Below, one piece after another: positions 26,501 to 41,800 of a stretch of DNA of 64,000 nt. A program made the translations under genes and the position numbers. Within the stretch, counting starts at the first letter, position 1; every line of letters begins with the position of its first letter. Source of the DNA: Ascarosepion bandense (Eukaryota; Mollusca; Cephalopoda; Sepiida; Sepiidae); the NCBI GenBank assembly GCA_037127315.1, contig JBBBDQ010000403.1, positions 1,376,001 to 1,440,000 of the forward strand, given 5' to 3'. Under the pieces are notes generated by a model that saw only the letters and a program-made list of their open reading frames with translations, was not told where the DNA came from and did no database searches.

Positions 26501-29500
26501 TCGTCATCTTGTACGTATCTAACACTGCTTTGAGGAAGATGTGGCACATTCTCAATTAAATTTCTTCTTTCCATTTCATGAAAATCATAAATCTAAGGAT
26601 AAATTCAGTGAAAACAATACATGTCTTTAAAAGGCAATTTATAGAAAACTTTGCATTTAACATGAAACTGATGAGCCAAAACATTATGATTACTTCCCTA
26701 ATAAGGTGTTGGACTTCCATGTGCTCATAACACAGCTCTTAATCTGATCTCACATGAACTCTACAAGACCAGAAGCTTTTCTCTAGAAACTAGTGTCAGC
26801 ATGTTAGCAACAGATCTTTCAGCTGCTGCTAGTTATCTTGTAGATTTTTTATAGAGTAAACTTGGTGCAAATGTTCAATTGGATTCAGGTCTGGAAGGTT
26901 TGTTTGCCAGAGTAACAGTCTTAATCCAGTAAAATGTGTTCAGGGTGGCAGATTGACTTGTCCTGGAAATATCACGGCCACCCAGGATAAGGTGTGTAAC
27001 TGGTCTTCACTAATATTAAGGTCGGTGATATGTATCGAACTACTTTACATATTAATGATAGGATCTGGTATTTTATAGCAGAAATTATCATACTTCCGCC
27101 ACTGGTTTCTTTTCCTGTAGTACATCTTAATCTCATTGCTTCTTTAGGATAGCACTGCGCATATACTCTGTTGTTGACTATCTGCAAAAGAAAGAAGGTC
27201 TCTTAAGATGAAGTGACTTTTTTTTTTTAAATGCTGTGATGGGTGAATTTCTATTGATCATACTTTTGACAATGGACATTGGTAATTTAGACTGTTCACT
27301 TGTGTCACTATCTTGACCAAACAATGCCTTCTTACTAGTTACTGATCCCCACCCATCTTGGATAAACTGCATCTGGCAGCAAGGCCTCTGATTTCGAGAT
27401 TGCGAGAAACATGGAACCACCTCTTCATTGCTGTTGTTTCCAGGTTCACCCTGACCCGGGGTGGTAGCACTTGTTAGGGTCCCAGCTATGGGCAAAGTTA
27501 ACCCTCCAAACAGTGGTCAAAACGCTATGACAGTGTTAAAACAGACTTTTATGAAATATATACATAAAAATTTTTGAATGAAAAATATTACCAAGAAAAC
27601 ATTTTTGAAGGAAAGATGTTACCAACAAAAATATTGGTTTTGAAGGAACTAATGCTTCAGCATTAAATGACCCCAAGGGGTTGATCTGCTGTAAACCAAA
27701 CCAAATCCTTTTCTTGGACCACTGCATATAGATATTCACTGCAAATATGATTACCTCTATAGAGTTTTTTGGAAATGTTCTGACCTGGTTTTCTGATCAT
27801 AACAATTTTAACCTTATGTTGCCTGTAACTACGACAAAGTATGGCTAACATACTAGCTGGTATAACCTGTACAGAAAGGAGATATCATTCTTGCCACATG
27901 TTGCTGGTCATAATGTTTTGTCACCTCAGTAAGTGTTAAAAAGAAGTTGAAGTGTATCTAGTTCCTTATAAAATATTGATTTCATTATTTTATTTTATTT
28001 TTTAAATTTGAAATATTTAAGTGATTTGCTGTTTTGAAATTTTATTGAAATGCAAGAAGAAATTTTGATGTGCCCTTCTTGATGGAAGGTGAATTAAATA
28101 ATTCAATATTGTTTATGGTGAGGTGTGCTTGCTTTGATTAGGGTTAGGTTCATCTTAATCTGAAAAAGAAAAAAATTAATGATTCTCTTAACATTGCAAT
28201 CTTATTTTTTTTCTTTCTATCACGAAAGGGAAATCTTAACATTACAATGGCAAAGAGATGAACAGCCTGCTGCTAAGACTGCATCTTTTTTTTTTTTTTT
28301 CTTTTTTCTGCATCTAAAAAAATGAAATGATGAAATTCAATCCTTTACAGGATTTTAAGTAGTTGTAATAATCTCATTATTTTATACCTTTTATTTCTGA
28401 CAACTTTGATTGACACTAAATAAATGCAGCCACTAGCAATATGCTTTGGCAATATAAATATATCCTGTATCCAGTATGGTTTTTAATAAAAGCTTGTAAA
28501 ATTTTATCAATAAAAAAAGATTTTGATATACTTTGTTGACAGTATTATTTTCATTTTTTTTTCTATTAGATAAAGTATTGCCATCCACTTATTAATTTTT
28601 GGCTAGTATTTACATTTATTTCTTCTTTATCACCCACCTTTGCTTAGGATGTCAGTCTATAGTAGTGAGTTGACAGTACAAGATTAAAATTAAAGGATTA
28701 TCTGTTAGATTTGAATTCATAACTTTTGTCTTGGGGAAGCTTAGTTAAAATAAATAAAAATTAAAAACTATTAATAGTAAACACTATATAAAACAATGAC
28801 TGACAGTGCTTCACCTAATGAAAGTAAAATGTCAGTTTTGATTTGAAGGCATACTGTTAATGTGATTTCTCATCTTCAACATGGCTGCTTGTTTCTGGTT
28901 ATGTCCTTTTACTCAGACTTGTTTGTTTCTTTAGAGCCAACCTATGGTTTATTCTGTAATTTTGTTGATAAAAGTAAATACTAAACAAAATTATGCAGAC
29001 TAATAACCAACTTGTATCAGAAAAAGGAATACAAAATAACATTTATTTGCAACCAGTATCTCTTATAACTGATTAAAAAGGGAAAAAAAAAATAACTTTC
29101 CACAACTAACCTGTACTCAAAACTGTCAGTGATCCACATAGGTCATCTAGTGAGACCCTAAACAAATTGATATGCCACTAAACTAATCAAATGAATAGTC
29201 ATGTTTAGTAATGTTTAATCTAATAAAAAATAAAATACTCCTTTTGAAACAAAATTTGAAAAAGATCATGGAATGAAGTAATGGTCTTTTAGGTTTAATT
29301 TGATCTTCAAAACTAGTGAATTCTCGAAGGTTGATGAGTGAAATCAACTCATTCATTCATCTACTCTTTCTTGAAGCAGAAAGGGCATTGGTTTGATCTT
29401 AACTGAGAGTTTCCATTTATTTCCAAACTATGCTGTCTGCTTGTCATAAATTTGATGGTCTGAATAAAATCCTGATAAAAATAATACTCAAAATAAATAT

Positions 29501-30365
29501 GGTATACTGGTATATTTTAAGTTTAGCAAATTTTAATATTTTATTAGTTCTTAAAAAGATTAAGATGAACATGCTGGTGATGTTAAAATTACCATGATGA
29601 TCATAAAATTCTTGTTAGTTCTTCATATTTACTCATGATTTTTTAAAAATAACTGAAATTCTTCTAATATAGAATGATTTAATTCAATGCTCATTTCCTG
29701 AGGACAATTTGATGTTCATTGCAATAGTTGAGCAACTGTCCTTTTAAAATTTGCCTGTTAAACTTTTTATTTACACAATTTAGTAAAAAGTAAAAATCAA
29801 GTGAATCCCAGAATTAGTCCTTATAGATGTGTACATCAGTATGTACGTTGTGATACTGTGGTTATCAGCTCGGAATGAGAAATCGGGGAATGAAGTTCAA
29901 ATTCCAGTTGAATTTCTTGCATTCACTTACATACAAATACCTGTGGGAAAGGTATTAATCGATCTCTTTCCTCCATTTATGTGTTAAATAACAGGACAGA
30001 TTGGGTTTTATAGCCTTGGCTGGCAACCAGTCTACTGTGGAATAATCTTCTGCCCAGTCAGTCATGTCTCTTTCGAGACATGATTGCCCAAGCGTATATC
30101 ACGTATGGCACTTAACTGACTGACTGACATCAGTATTAAAAATTTTAGCTGATGCTAATGTAATTTTCTTTATTGCTCATGGAATAAGATTTGTTGTGAA
30201 AGTTAATAAATTTAATGTAGTAATTGTAGGCATAAATTTCATGGTAGTCATAAATTTTCCTGCTTAAATTGTTGACGTTTTACAGTTGAAAAGAGATAAC
30301 TATTTGCAGATTGAACTTAAATGTGTTACTAGAAGTTTTGAAGTAATAGCTTTACTTTTGTGGAC

Positions 30366-30397
<32 letters not shown>

Positions 30398-31000
30398 TAA
30401 ACCATGACCCTTTAGAACATAGGTGATCATGGCTCTGCACAGCTTCCTTTACTTCATCTGTGATCTATAAACTGCATTGCCGTGATCTTGTGTGATGGAA
30501 TAGGAGTAGTTTCTCATTGCCGCAGTTTTAAATTGTGTGTCTTTTGCGTTATCCTGTAAAGTATTAATTTTCATCAATTCATATTCTTTGCTTTCAAAAA
30601 AAAAAAAAATCCTGAATGTTAATTTGGCAACTCTTGCAGCTCTAACCTAGTTGTAGCACAATCACCAATCGTATTTTTTTCTTTCCTTTGTTGTTCTGCT
30701 ATTGCTGCTGCCCACTGTTCTGCATGTTACGATGCATGAACAGATAAAGCAACTATCAAGTTATTTTTTTTCTTCTGATGGTGATCTGTTGGAAGCTCTG
30801 ATTTTCTATTTACTCATTGTAAATTTATCTTTTCGCAAATCATTACCCTAACAAATTCCACAAATCATCACATCATAATTTTATGAATTTACAAAATATA
30901 TTACAAAATGCATGACACTGAAAACAAAATTCTTAATGTTTTAATTATTAATATTTTTTCTATTTTTAATGGCCCCCCCACTTCTCATTTGAAGAAACTG

Positions 31001-31038
<38 letters not shown>

Positions 31039-32458
31039 CTTAGGTAAAAAAATAAATAAATAAAAATATCTTCTCACACCTGTCATTAGTGTCTCACCTC
31101 TGCTTGTCTTCTCTTATCACTCTCACACCTGCATTCATCTCTGCTTCTTTTCTTCCTCTCCAGGTTATTTATCTGTTTCTCTTTTATTCTCACCCATCCT
31201 TTCTCTCTTTACTGTCATCTTTGCTTCTCAGCTACCAACTTTCCTCCCTCCATAGCTGGATAATTCTTGTTTCTGCTAACCCCCTCCCACAGCGTGTTAC
31301 TCTCACTTCTGCTTCTGCTCCTTCATCTCTCTGCTAAATTACATCTCTGCTCTTTCCTATCTCTTTCATTTCTGGCTTACTCTTGCCTCTTAGCTGGCTT
31401 TCTCTAAATTCTATTTCTCTTTTTCACCTTCCACCTGGTCACTCTTACCTTTTGCTTCCACACAAAATCATGTGTACCTGGATGATTAACAAAATGGGAA
31501 AAAAAAACACTGTTAGCTGTTTCATCTTTTGAAAGGACTTCTTCAGACTGATAATGCTTTTCTTGTTTATATGTGGTAGGCGTAGAAATGCAATAATTGT
31601 TCGTCTCAATTTTATGTCGAGAAACACTTGAATATACAGGGCTGTTTAGCTTGAAAATTTAAAATTTTCAATGTCTGATTGGTTATACAAAGGGAAACAT
31701 TCATTATCATCGTTTAATGTTGGTTTCCATACTTTCATGGGTTGGACAGAATTTACTTGATGGCTCTTTTCCAGGCCACCCGATCTTATGTTAGGCCTGG
31801 CTATGAAATTGTCTTTGGTAAGCTGGGTCCATGTTTTACATCACCTCACAGGACCTTCATCAATGACGCCAGTCTTGTTAACACAAAATTGTGATGAATA
31901 TATAATTGAACCATGATTAAATATTGGAGCAAGTTTTACAGCTGTATGCCCTTACTAACACCAATTAATTTAAGAAACTGGAAACTCAATGTTTTTATTG
32001 AGACACCATCTCTAGGAAGATTACCTACCAAATTTAGAGAGTTCAGCCTATTCTCTAGAGATTTATTTTTGTTAGTGCTTTCTCTATTTGCCCATAGCTG
32101 GGGCCTAACAGGTGCTATCACCCTGGGTCCAGGTGAACCTGGGAACAACCCCAATTAAGAGGTGATTCCAAACTCTTCAAAATCTCCAATCTTTCAATCA
32201 GAAGCCTTACTGCTGGATGTAGTTGCCAGTCATACCCAGGACTGGAAACTGGGACATCAAAAAACTAGAAACATTGGACACCAAAAAAGTAAAAGTTAAG
32301 CCTCTGTATCTTAGGCATTTCTCTATGTAAAATTGTAACTGTTCTATTTCTTCCATCTCCCCCTATATATATAAGCCTACGTTGATAAAACCATTATTAA
32401 TCTTAAATCTTTTCAAAGGATGAAACATTTGTTGTTGTTTTTTCTTTAATTTAATCAC

Positions 32459-32521
<63 letters not shown>

Positions 32522-35500
32522 GGGTGCAATGGATAAATTGTCTAAATTACGCAAAAACAAAAATAACAGATATCTCATTTTAACATATATTTACCAAAAC
32601 TACACAAAAATTTATTTGATAAAATCACCATTGGCTTCAACCATGGCCTCCAGACAATTTGGGGATCTGCTGCAACTCTTCTGGATGGTCTCCTTGTTTA
32701 AGTTGGTGAATGCTGCCATAATCCTTGCCTTCAGTTCACCTTTGGTGTTACAAGGAGTTTTGTTGGTCTCTCACTCAACTGTGCCCCACACATAAGGGGG
32801 TTGCAGTCTGTGCAGTTAGGTGACCAGATGTAAAAAGGTGATATGATTGCAGTTGTTTAACTGCCATGATTGGGTTCTCCTGCTTTTATGGCATGGGGTA
32901 GAGACCTGTTGCCAGGCATAGGTTCTTCCAGCAGCCACCCTCTTGACCTAGTACAGAACTTCCTCCTCAAGGTACTTGATGTCGGCCTCTGTGTTGAATC
33001 TGAGGCCCTCACCAACAAATTTAGGAGTTCTTTTCTTATCAGAACGATCGGGGTGAGTTTCCCATACTACCATGCCTTTGTAATCACCATTAGACTCGTC
33101 CAACTCTTTTCAAATTCTCTGCACTCTCTTCAGATGGACACCCAAACTATCTGAAATGTTCATAATGGAGTTTCTGCCAAGTACAACATGCCATTTCCAA
33201 ATTTCTGGCATCATGTTCTTTTTCTCACAGACAGTGCTCAGCTGACCCTAATATACTGTGCAATCAATAAAAACAAACAGCCTAGGCGAAATTAAAAAAT
33301 ATAAAATGGCAACAACTTACCCATTGCACCCACTGTGTGTGCGTGTGTGTGTGTGTTATATAATCATGCATTTGTATCTTCTTCTCATACAAGCTGATTT
33401 TAGTCATTTTAATGTTAAAATTCTACTTTACATCTTTACGTTGGATAAAAGTTAGGGTTGATATTTTTTTTTTTAACAACCCAACACAGATACTTTTTGT
33501 TACTGTTTTTAATTTTTATGCAAACTATTTCCAAGACAATCCACAAATCCCCGAATTAGGGCAATTTTTTCCATTTCCTGTTGGTATTATTCCTTAGCTG
33601 AAATTATTCTTCAAGCACATCTTCACTTTTGACTATGAAACTGAACTACAAATTTAAACCATATATTGAAATGATTTTTAAACTCCTATTATATATTCTA
33701 TTTATATATTATATATATTACTGTAACTATGAAAGTTCTTGATGTTCAGAATTAAACTTACTGTTATTAGCATTGAGCCATATTTCCCCTCTTTTTTTCA
33801 GTTTTGTTCACTCTACTGCATGCATTGTTATAACAACGTCATTGAATCTTACAAATATTGATTACCATTGTTTGACCAATTTCAAATAACTTATATTCAT
33901 ATTAATCTTTGAGAACTAAATGAATTTTTATTTTTGAGAATAATTCTACTCTATTTGGATAGAATTTTACATTGCTGGAAAGGCCTATGTGGGTTATGAG
34001 TCCAAACAAAAAGCCATGTTATTTATTGAGAGTGGATTTAAAGAATGAAGATCCACAGGCTAGAAATTTATCTTAAATAATGATTTGATTTGTAAATTCC
34101 AATTATGATAAAAGATAATCAAAAGCATTTTGAGAATCAATTTCTTAAATAAATTTGTTCCTATTAATTCTTTGGTCTAAAATGACACATATGTAATGAA
34201 AATAATATATAAATTTTTTATATATAAAGTAAAATTTTAGGAAAATCTGACTTATTTGAAGAAAATTTTTGTGACACATTGTGTTTAGGACTTTATTGAA
34301 CTAAAGTAATGTTTATATTAATATCATTATATGCATACATGAAAGAGAGTGAGCTGAAATTTTGTGTATTTTGGGAATATCAAGGTGATTTCATTTAGTT
34401 TATTTTTACCACTTTTGCTATTAAATATCTCCTTTTGTGATAACATATCTGTCAAAAAATGTTGCAATGAACCTGGAGTTAAATTTATAATGGGGATGAT
34501 CTGGCAATTAAAGCACTTTCTATAAATTTTCACCTCCAGGAATTGCTTGTTCTTTTAATCAATGTAGCATTTTTTAAAATTACCTCATGTATGATGTATA
34601 ATCATATGAATGTAAGCGTCATTTTAGTCTGAGGTTCTAAAGGATGAAACTTGCCGCAAAAAAGATTTTTTTCCACTATGTGTTGTGTGTGTGTATGTAT
34701 ATATATATATATATATATATAAGCATGCAGTGTAGATATAAAAGAATCCAAAGGAGTATCCTGTACATACAGTTGTAGGATAACTCTCTAAGAGAGCTCT
34801 AAATATATATGTATATAAATATATATAGAGCAAATATAAGAAAAATTAAGCTAGACACGTTATTTCATGGTAAATCGGAAGTATGGGCTTATTTCAGGCG
34901 AACCATCATCAGCTTCCGTCTTTAAAATCTTTTGTACTATAAAGACGGAAGCTGATGATGGTTCGCCTGAAATAGGCCTATACTTCCGATTTACCATGAA
35001 ATAACATGTCTACCTTAATTTTTCTTTATATATATATATATATATATATATTGTAATCTGTATAGTATGGATGCTTTTAAGTGATGTTCAAAAAAAGAAG
35101 AAAGCTCCTGATTAAACTCTTCAGACATTTCCATAAAGGTAACCTCTAATAAAAGCAGCCACACATGTAAAAATAACGAAAGTATTGTTATCTGACATGT
35201 CAATAAACATTTTACTTTATAAATAGGAATTTTATTAAAGCAATAAAAATTGGTTATGTCAATTTTTAGTCATTGTGCATATCTTTGTTCTTGATCTCAC
35301 ATGAGAGAGGATCAGTAAACCAGTTGATCTCTTTTTTGTTCTGTTAATTGGGTTGTATTTTATGTTTATTTTTCTTTATTAGAAATTTTCTTGTTTTATT
35401 GTGTCCATTTTTATCACTTTAATAAAATTTTGTACTCCTATAAAAATAAAAAAAACATTTGTTTTGAAATGGTTTTGCAGATAAGCTATGACCAGGTAAG

Positions 35501-35777
35501 AATATATTTAGCTATCAGGTCTTTCAAAATCTGCAATAATACTTTAATTTATATGCTTACAAGAGGGTGCTGAAAAGTTCTTGGCTTGACCAAGAAAGAG
35601 TTCTAAATAAGTACAAAAACAGTTTGGTCAGGTCTAAGGAAATGAGTACATCTGACTTCTCATCACCCTCTTTTATGCAAAACTATTTTCTCAGTACAAG
35701 ATAATAGTAATTTTAAACTCTTTAATGGGTGATATGCTTATTAACATTTACTACTTATTATAATGTACTATTCTAAA

Positions 35778-35832
<55 letters not shown>

Positions 35833-38800
35833 CATTTCAAATCAACAGTCAAAGGGTGACCTGTTCAGAAAAATTAAGGGAAATTCACAGGTGTTCTTTT
35901 AATGTCCATTTCCATGCAAGCATGGGTTTCGATGGGGTTTCTAGCTGGCTCTTTTCCAAATATGTAAATTTTACAGCTGTATGTCCTTACTTAACACCAA
36001 CCAGTTTAGGGGACTGGAAACTCAGTGTTGTTTTGACACCATCTCTTGGAAGATTACCTACCAAGTTTAGAGGGTTCAGCCTACTCTATTCCACACAGTA
36101 GAGGTAGAAGTATTTATTTAAGAGATTTCCTTCTCTCAGACAAGTTGCTATTCAAAGATAAAGACTCTTACCCAACCTAAGCAGTTTAACATTATAATAA
36201 ATATGATCAAATTTATTGATCAATCCCAAATATTAGATTTATATCTTTCAGTTTTAACATCAGAGTATCTTGAAATTTCACTGCATTTTTTTGCGTTTTC
36301 TAAATAAGGCTTTTAATGAATTTCTAACCTCCATAGCTCCAAGGCCATTACATGTATAAATCATTAAAATTGTTTGTTTTTGTTTTTTTTTTTTTTTGTT
36401 TTTTTTTACATCAATAGACCAGTTATTCATTTTAAGAAATTTTTAATATTTTTACATGTATGAAAATGTGACAAGATTTTTGTAAATAAATTTTTTCTAT
36501 GGTTGAACATTTATCTAAAAACATCTTGTCATGCCGAAATCATGGTTTTGTTGATTTTTGGCAACTTATAAATTTGATACCCAAAAAATATTAAGCTGAT
36601 AGTTGGTATCCCTATGATTTTTCCAGACAAATAAACTATTTGTGGCTTTATTTTACTTTTGTATTAGTTTAGATACTAGGAGACAAAAAGAATTTATTGG
36701 ATGGTCTACAAATTTTTTAACTGGGCAAATATTAAAGAATGCAAAGGCTGGAGCCAGAATGGTCAGCAATTGGCCAAAGTGCCTTGTAAGCATAGTATTC
36801 TAACCTTTGTCTTAGTTTTGGATATCTATTCCAAATGGCACAAATTCAACAAAAGACTGCAAGAATTTTGAAACATTGATATGCTTTCCACATTCGAGTT
36901 GAGAGACCGACTAAGACCACACAAAAGGATGCTAAGCCAATGTGCAAAATGCATTCTCATGAGATCATTCCAAGTATGCAAAAGTAATTTTTTTTCGTTA
37001 ATACCATTTTATGTAGCAGCATGGAGGCTGGGGCAACACAAAGAAACTAAACCAAGGACGTTAAAAAATAGAATTCTTCTAGATTATTTTAATTTTAAAT
37101 ACATCAAGTCAAAACAGTGAAAATGCACTACAATTTGTTCATGTTAAGCAATTTTATCAATACAACCATCTAATGTAAGATTATTAATAAGGCAAAAATC
37201 ACATTAAATATATTTTTAAAGGCAATAAATATTTAGGATATATTTAATAATAATAGTCAATACTTTTAGTGATAAGTCTGCATTTTAACTATCAATTTTT
37301 AATATTACTATATATTCAAAAATTGTTTATTCCATAATGCTATAATTTATTGAAAAAAAAAGAAAGAAACAGATAAAATTTTATCTATTTATTCTCATTC
37401 TCTCAGGAGCCATCATTGAATTTGTCAAATAAAATTAATTTCTTAGAATCATCTTGTAGAAATTAATTTTTGCTCCTTATATACTTTCAAAATTCTGAAT
37501 TTTAATATACAGATAATTTACTTGTGTTTAAAATAATAATGATTTAACTTAATAATTATATGAAACCTATTGTACGTTCTTTTAATATCGTAGTACAATG
37601 TCTATTGCTTGTCCAATGTACATGATTGTTATCATTCCATTTGTTATTGATGACAAAACCATTTCCATAACATTTACTGTTTCCAAAGCTGTTAACTTTG
37701 CTAACTTCAATATTAATATCAATATCTTTGAATTTTGGTTTCTTGGAGGCAAGACTTCTTGGAGGCATCACTGTTATAACTACCAACTTTTAAAGGCCAA
37801 TAATTCTGCTTTGCTTTTTTTACATTAAACGTTCTAATGGTAAATTTTTTTGTAATACATATACAAAATTTTAAAGTTGCCAACTGGTGACAGCATTGCC
37901 TTCTCCACCAAAATACTGGGTTGTCTGCAAAGTTCATGCCAATTTTTGTCATTTATGTTTCAGCATGTTAAAAGATGTCAAATTTATCAACAGATATGTT
38001 TACATTTCTGATTAGAGCACCCTTGAAACCCTCTCTTGAGAAAGAAAGTTTAAAATTACTTATTTGGTAGAAACACTAAATTCATCAAAATCACCATCCA
38101 TGAGCACTTGGTGAATCTTGGATATTCAAATGGCTACAATGTTTGCGTACCACATGATCTGAGTGAAACAAATCTTTCTGTTGTTATTTTTTTTATATAA
38201 ATGCAATGAAAATGCACCCTTTTTTAAGCAAATTGTGACTCTGATGAGAAATGGATTGTTTACAATTTTCAGTGAAAATTATCCTGAGGTAAGCAATATG
38301 AGCCAACTTTAGCCAGCCAAAAGCAGGCCTTCATCCTAAGTCATGCTGTGCATCTGGTGGGATTGGAAAGGAATTCTGTACTATAAGCTTCTGCCAAGTA
38401 ACTAGTCAGTTGATTCGTAATAGTACAGCTCTCAACTGGATTAATTAAAGTCACTCATTTAAGAAAAATGTCTAGAATTGGTGAACAGTAAAAGTGTTTT
38501 CCATCAGGTTAATACCAGACCTCGCATTTCTTTGGCAATCTGGCAAAAATTGTTGTAACTTGGCTGAGATGTGTTAACCCATCGATTGCTCCTTAGTTTC
38601 ATTTATTCAGGTCCTTATAAAATTATTTCAATGATAAAATTTTTAATTCTTTAGATGACATTAAAAAAAAAAAAAATTCACATTTTTTTTTTTTGTTCTT
38701 TGCCGAGAAACCACTAGAAATTCTGGGTAGATAGAATCTTTAAATTAGAAAGCTTATGCAATATTAGAGTTCATATTTAGTTGGATAAATATTTAATGGC

Positions 38801-41800
38801 AGAATTTTTTGTTTTAATTTCCCTTAAAAGTCAGTATGAAAATTTTTTTTTTTTTTTTTTTTTTCTCCATGACTGGGGTAAATGCACAAATTCTTAATTA
38901 TCAACTTAATTGAGGTAAAATACAAAATCTTGGCTCATAAGAATGTATTAGCAGTTAAGACTTGACAAAATTTGTTTCATATTCTCTCATTCTATGACTT
39001 TTAAAAGAAAAAAAAAACCATAAACCGTAATTTTAAAGGGAGGTAATTATTTTGTTTTTTGTTTTTTTAAATGCTTTTATCGATTATCTTTTTTCTTGAT
39101 TCATTTCTTTCCTCATCAATTCTTTAAGATATATTTTGTATTTAAATTTAGTGAAACTATTAATTATTCATGTATTTTAACCCTGCAATTTATTATCATT
39201 ATTCTTTTTTTATTTACATTAATATTTCTCTTCCCTTCATTATTCTATTTATTTTTTTAAAACATGTATCCAGTCATAAAATTCCTTCATTCCAGGCTGA
39301 TATGTTTCATCACTTGATGTCCATTGCCTTCTTCATTCATCTGCCTTTGTCAGTTTTTATGCAACTTGCTTAATTTTACTTCTAAAAGAAGTTTAAATAT
39401 TTTTTATTATATTTGCTACTAACATCTATATACATTTTTACAGCACTTATCAAATTCTGTTGTGCATGCCACGGCACTAAAATTTTGTTCTTGACAATGA
39501 GGGGTTTTTTTTGTTTTTTTGTTTTTTTCCTGATAATAGAGAAAGTGTGTTCAGCTGTATGAACTATTAATTTTGTTATTTTACTTGTAAATTGTCTTTT
39601 TCAATTTTTAAAATTTTCCGAGATTTATGAGTTAAACTACTAAAAGAAGTTTGTTTTTTTTTTTGTTTTTTTTTATGTCCAATCAAACATTTCTTCCTAA
39701 TATAAGGCACTTCTTAAAAGTAAATTAGAATTGTTAGATTTCTTCTGGTAGTATATTATACCTACTCACAAAATAAATGTTGAAAGCTGCTTTGTAAATC
39801 AAGAAAATGCTACATTTCATCCTATAAAATTCGTTTACAAATGAGATCTTAGATTTTTTTTTTTTTCATTGGACATTAATTCTTTTGTTTTTGAAGTTAT
39901 AAATCCCTTGCATTATTTTTATTTATTTTTATTTTTTGTGTTTTCATTTTTAGACTCCTGCCCAACAGAGGAAAGGCTGGTTATTTTGTAAGTTATTTTC
40001 CTTTTATATTGCTATTTTTAGTACAGATAAAAAAAATCCAAGATAGGTCTTGAAATTTACTAAGAAAAAACGGGTGATAACTTTTAACACATCTGCGGTT
40101 GACCTGGAAAAGAGAAAGCCGTTTTATTTATTTGAAAGAAGTTTGTGTGAAGTGAGATGCTTACCCAATGCAGAGTTGCTTAGAGCCTGTAGTACTTTGA
40201 CAAAAAAGGTAAAAGACTAATAGGACGATAATTTGAGAGATCAGAAGGTTCACCCGTGTTCTTACAAACAGGAATTATAAAAGGATTCCAACAAACTGGA
40301 AAACAATAAACAACAAAGCATTTGTTTAGAGAGAACAGACATCAGTTCAGGGGCACATTTATTTAGGACAATTGCAGAGATACTATCAAATCTACATGTT
40401 TTGTGGGGATCTTGTTTGGGGATCATAGTGGAAACTGAGATTCAGTTCTAAGCAGAAGATCAGGCAAAGATACTCCAGATGAGTTAAAAGCATTTAGGCA
40501 CCAAGCGTTCTTATAAGCGTTCAGTAGAAGTTAGTACTGATTGAAGACATGAGGAATTGAGAATTTATTCTTTAATGCGCTCTTAGACATACAGAGCTAC
40601 CATTAATCACAGGAGCCAAAATGTCTCCTGCATTCTCTCAGTAACTTGTCTTTATTGGGGACATGCTTAAAATTATTACGAGCAGACACAAAGAGGCATC
40701 TTTTATGATTTGAACTGTTAGATTAGTATAACCAAAAGAAACCTCAGTGGCACGATTTTTAATGGGAAGACTGGGGATTTTATTCCAAGTGCCGTTGGAA
40801 AGAAAACAATTAAGAGTCCCCATGCTTTGGTAAGAAAATGGTGTTTTGGGAATAGGGGAGTTTTTTCCTAATAAACAAGTGGAAAGAAATATCTACAAAC
40901 ACTATTGTATTAGAATTATTGAAGAGAGTTGTAAAGCATGACAAGTCTGGAAAGGAGATAAAGAATAGATCAAGTGAAAAAAAAAATCGTGTCTGTCAGA
41001 ATTACTAGGGGAATGAGCAAAGAAATGTACTATTTGGCTGAGATTGAGCAACTGTCTGGCCAGCTCCTGCAGATGGAGGTAGGCTTATAGCTGCTTCAGT
41101 ATAACAATCGGATGTATCAGGATTTATTTTTTTCCAACCATATTCTCTAAAGCAGGAGTTGGCAATTAATTTGGCCCAGAGGATACTTTGAGTAGGCTGT
41201 GTTTAGGAGAGGGCTGTACCTTCTAAAACTGATCATATTCATTAGTTTACATAAATTTAATTTAATGCAAAATGTAAATTATATGCATAATACATCTAAT
41301 AAATAAATAAAACAAGAACAACAATGGTAGACAGAAAATATTTTAATAAAGTTCTTCACGTGCAAATATTCAATGCAAGAAATTTAATGAGACAAGTGTA
41401 ACCTCTCACACTTTTCAATATATCTTTTGAAATCAGGAGTGGGTTGTGTTGAAATCTTCATCACTGCCTGGAAGTTTGTCATTCAGAGAAGATCTTTTTA
41501 CTTTGTTGATGTTCATGCAAGAAAAACTTTGTTCACAGATTAAAAAACATTTTCCCTGAAAAGCTCTTCAGACAAGGAAATTTGTCAGCACTAACAGTTA
41601 ATGTGATAAGTTGGAGAAATGTTAGATTTAAAGAAATTTTTTTCTTGAATTCTTTCACCGGTCACTGAAAATTCTGTAGAAGGCCGTGTACCACCCCAAC
41701 GGTCCGTCCGTACAATTTCTCCAGCGGCCGTTCTCCACGCTGTGATGTTGCCGGGAGTTTGTTGAAAATGTCGGCCGAACAGCTGGGGGTACAAGATTGA

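Noticed and set aside
31774..31816. Exon-like [14 protein letters not shown] between TTTTCCAG and GTAAGC
   Set aside because: 43 nt would break the lamin frame, and the stretch lies inside the dispersed repeat whose second copy is at 35895.
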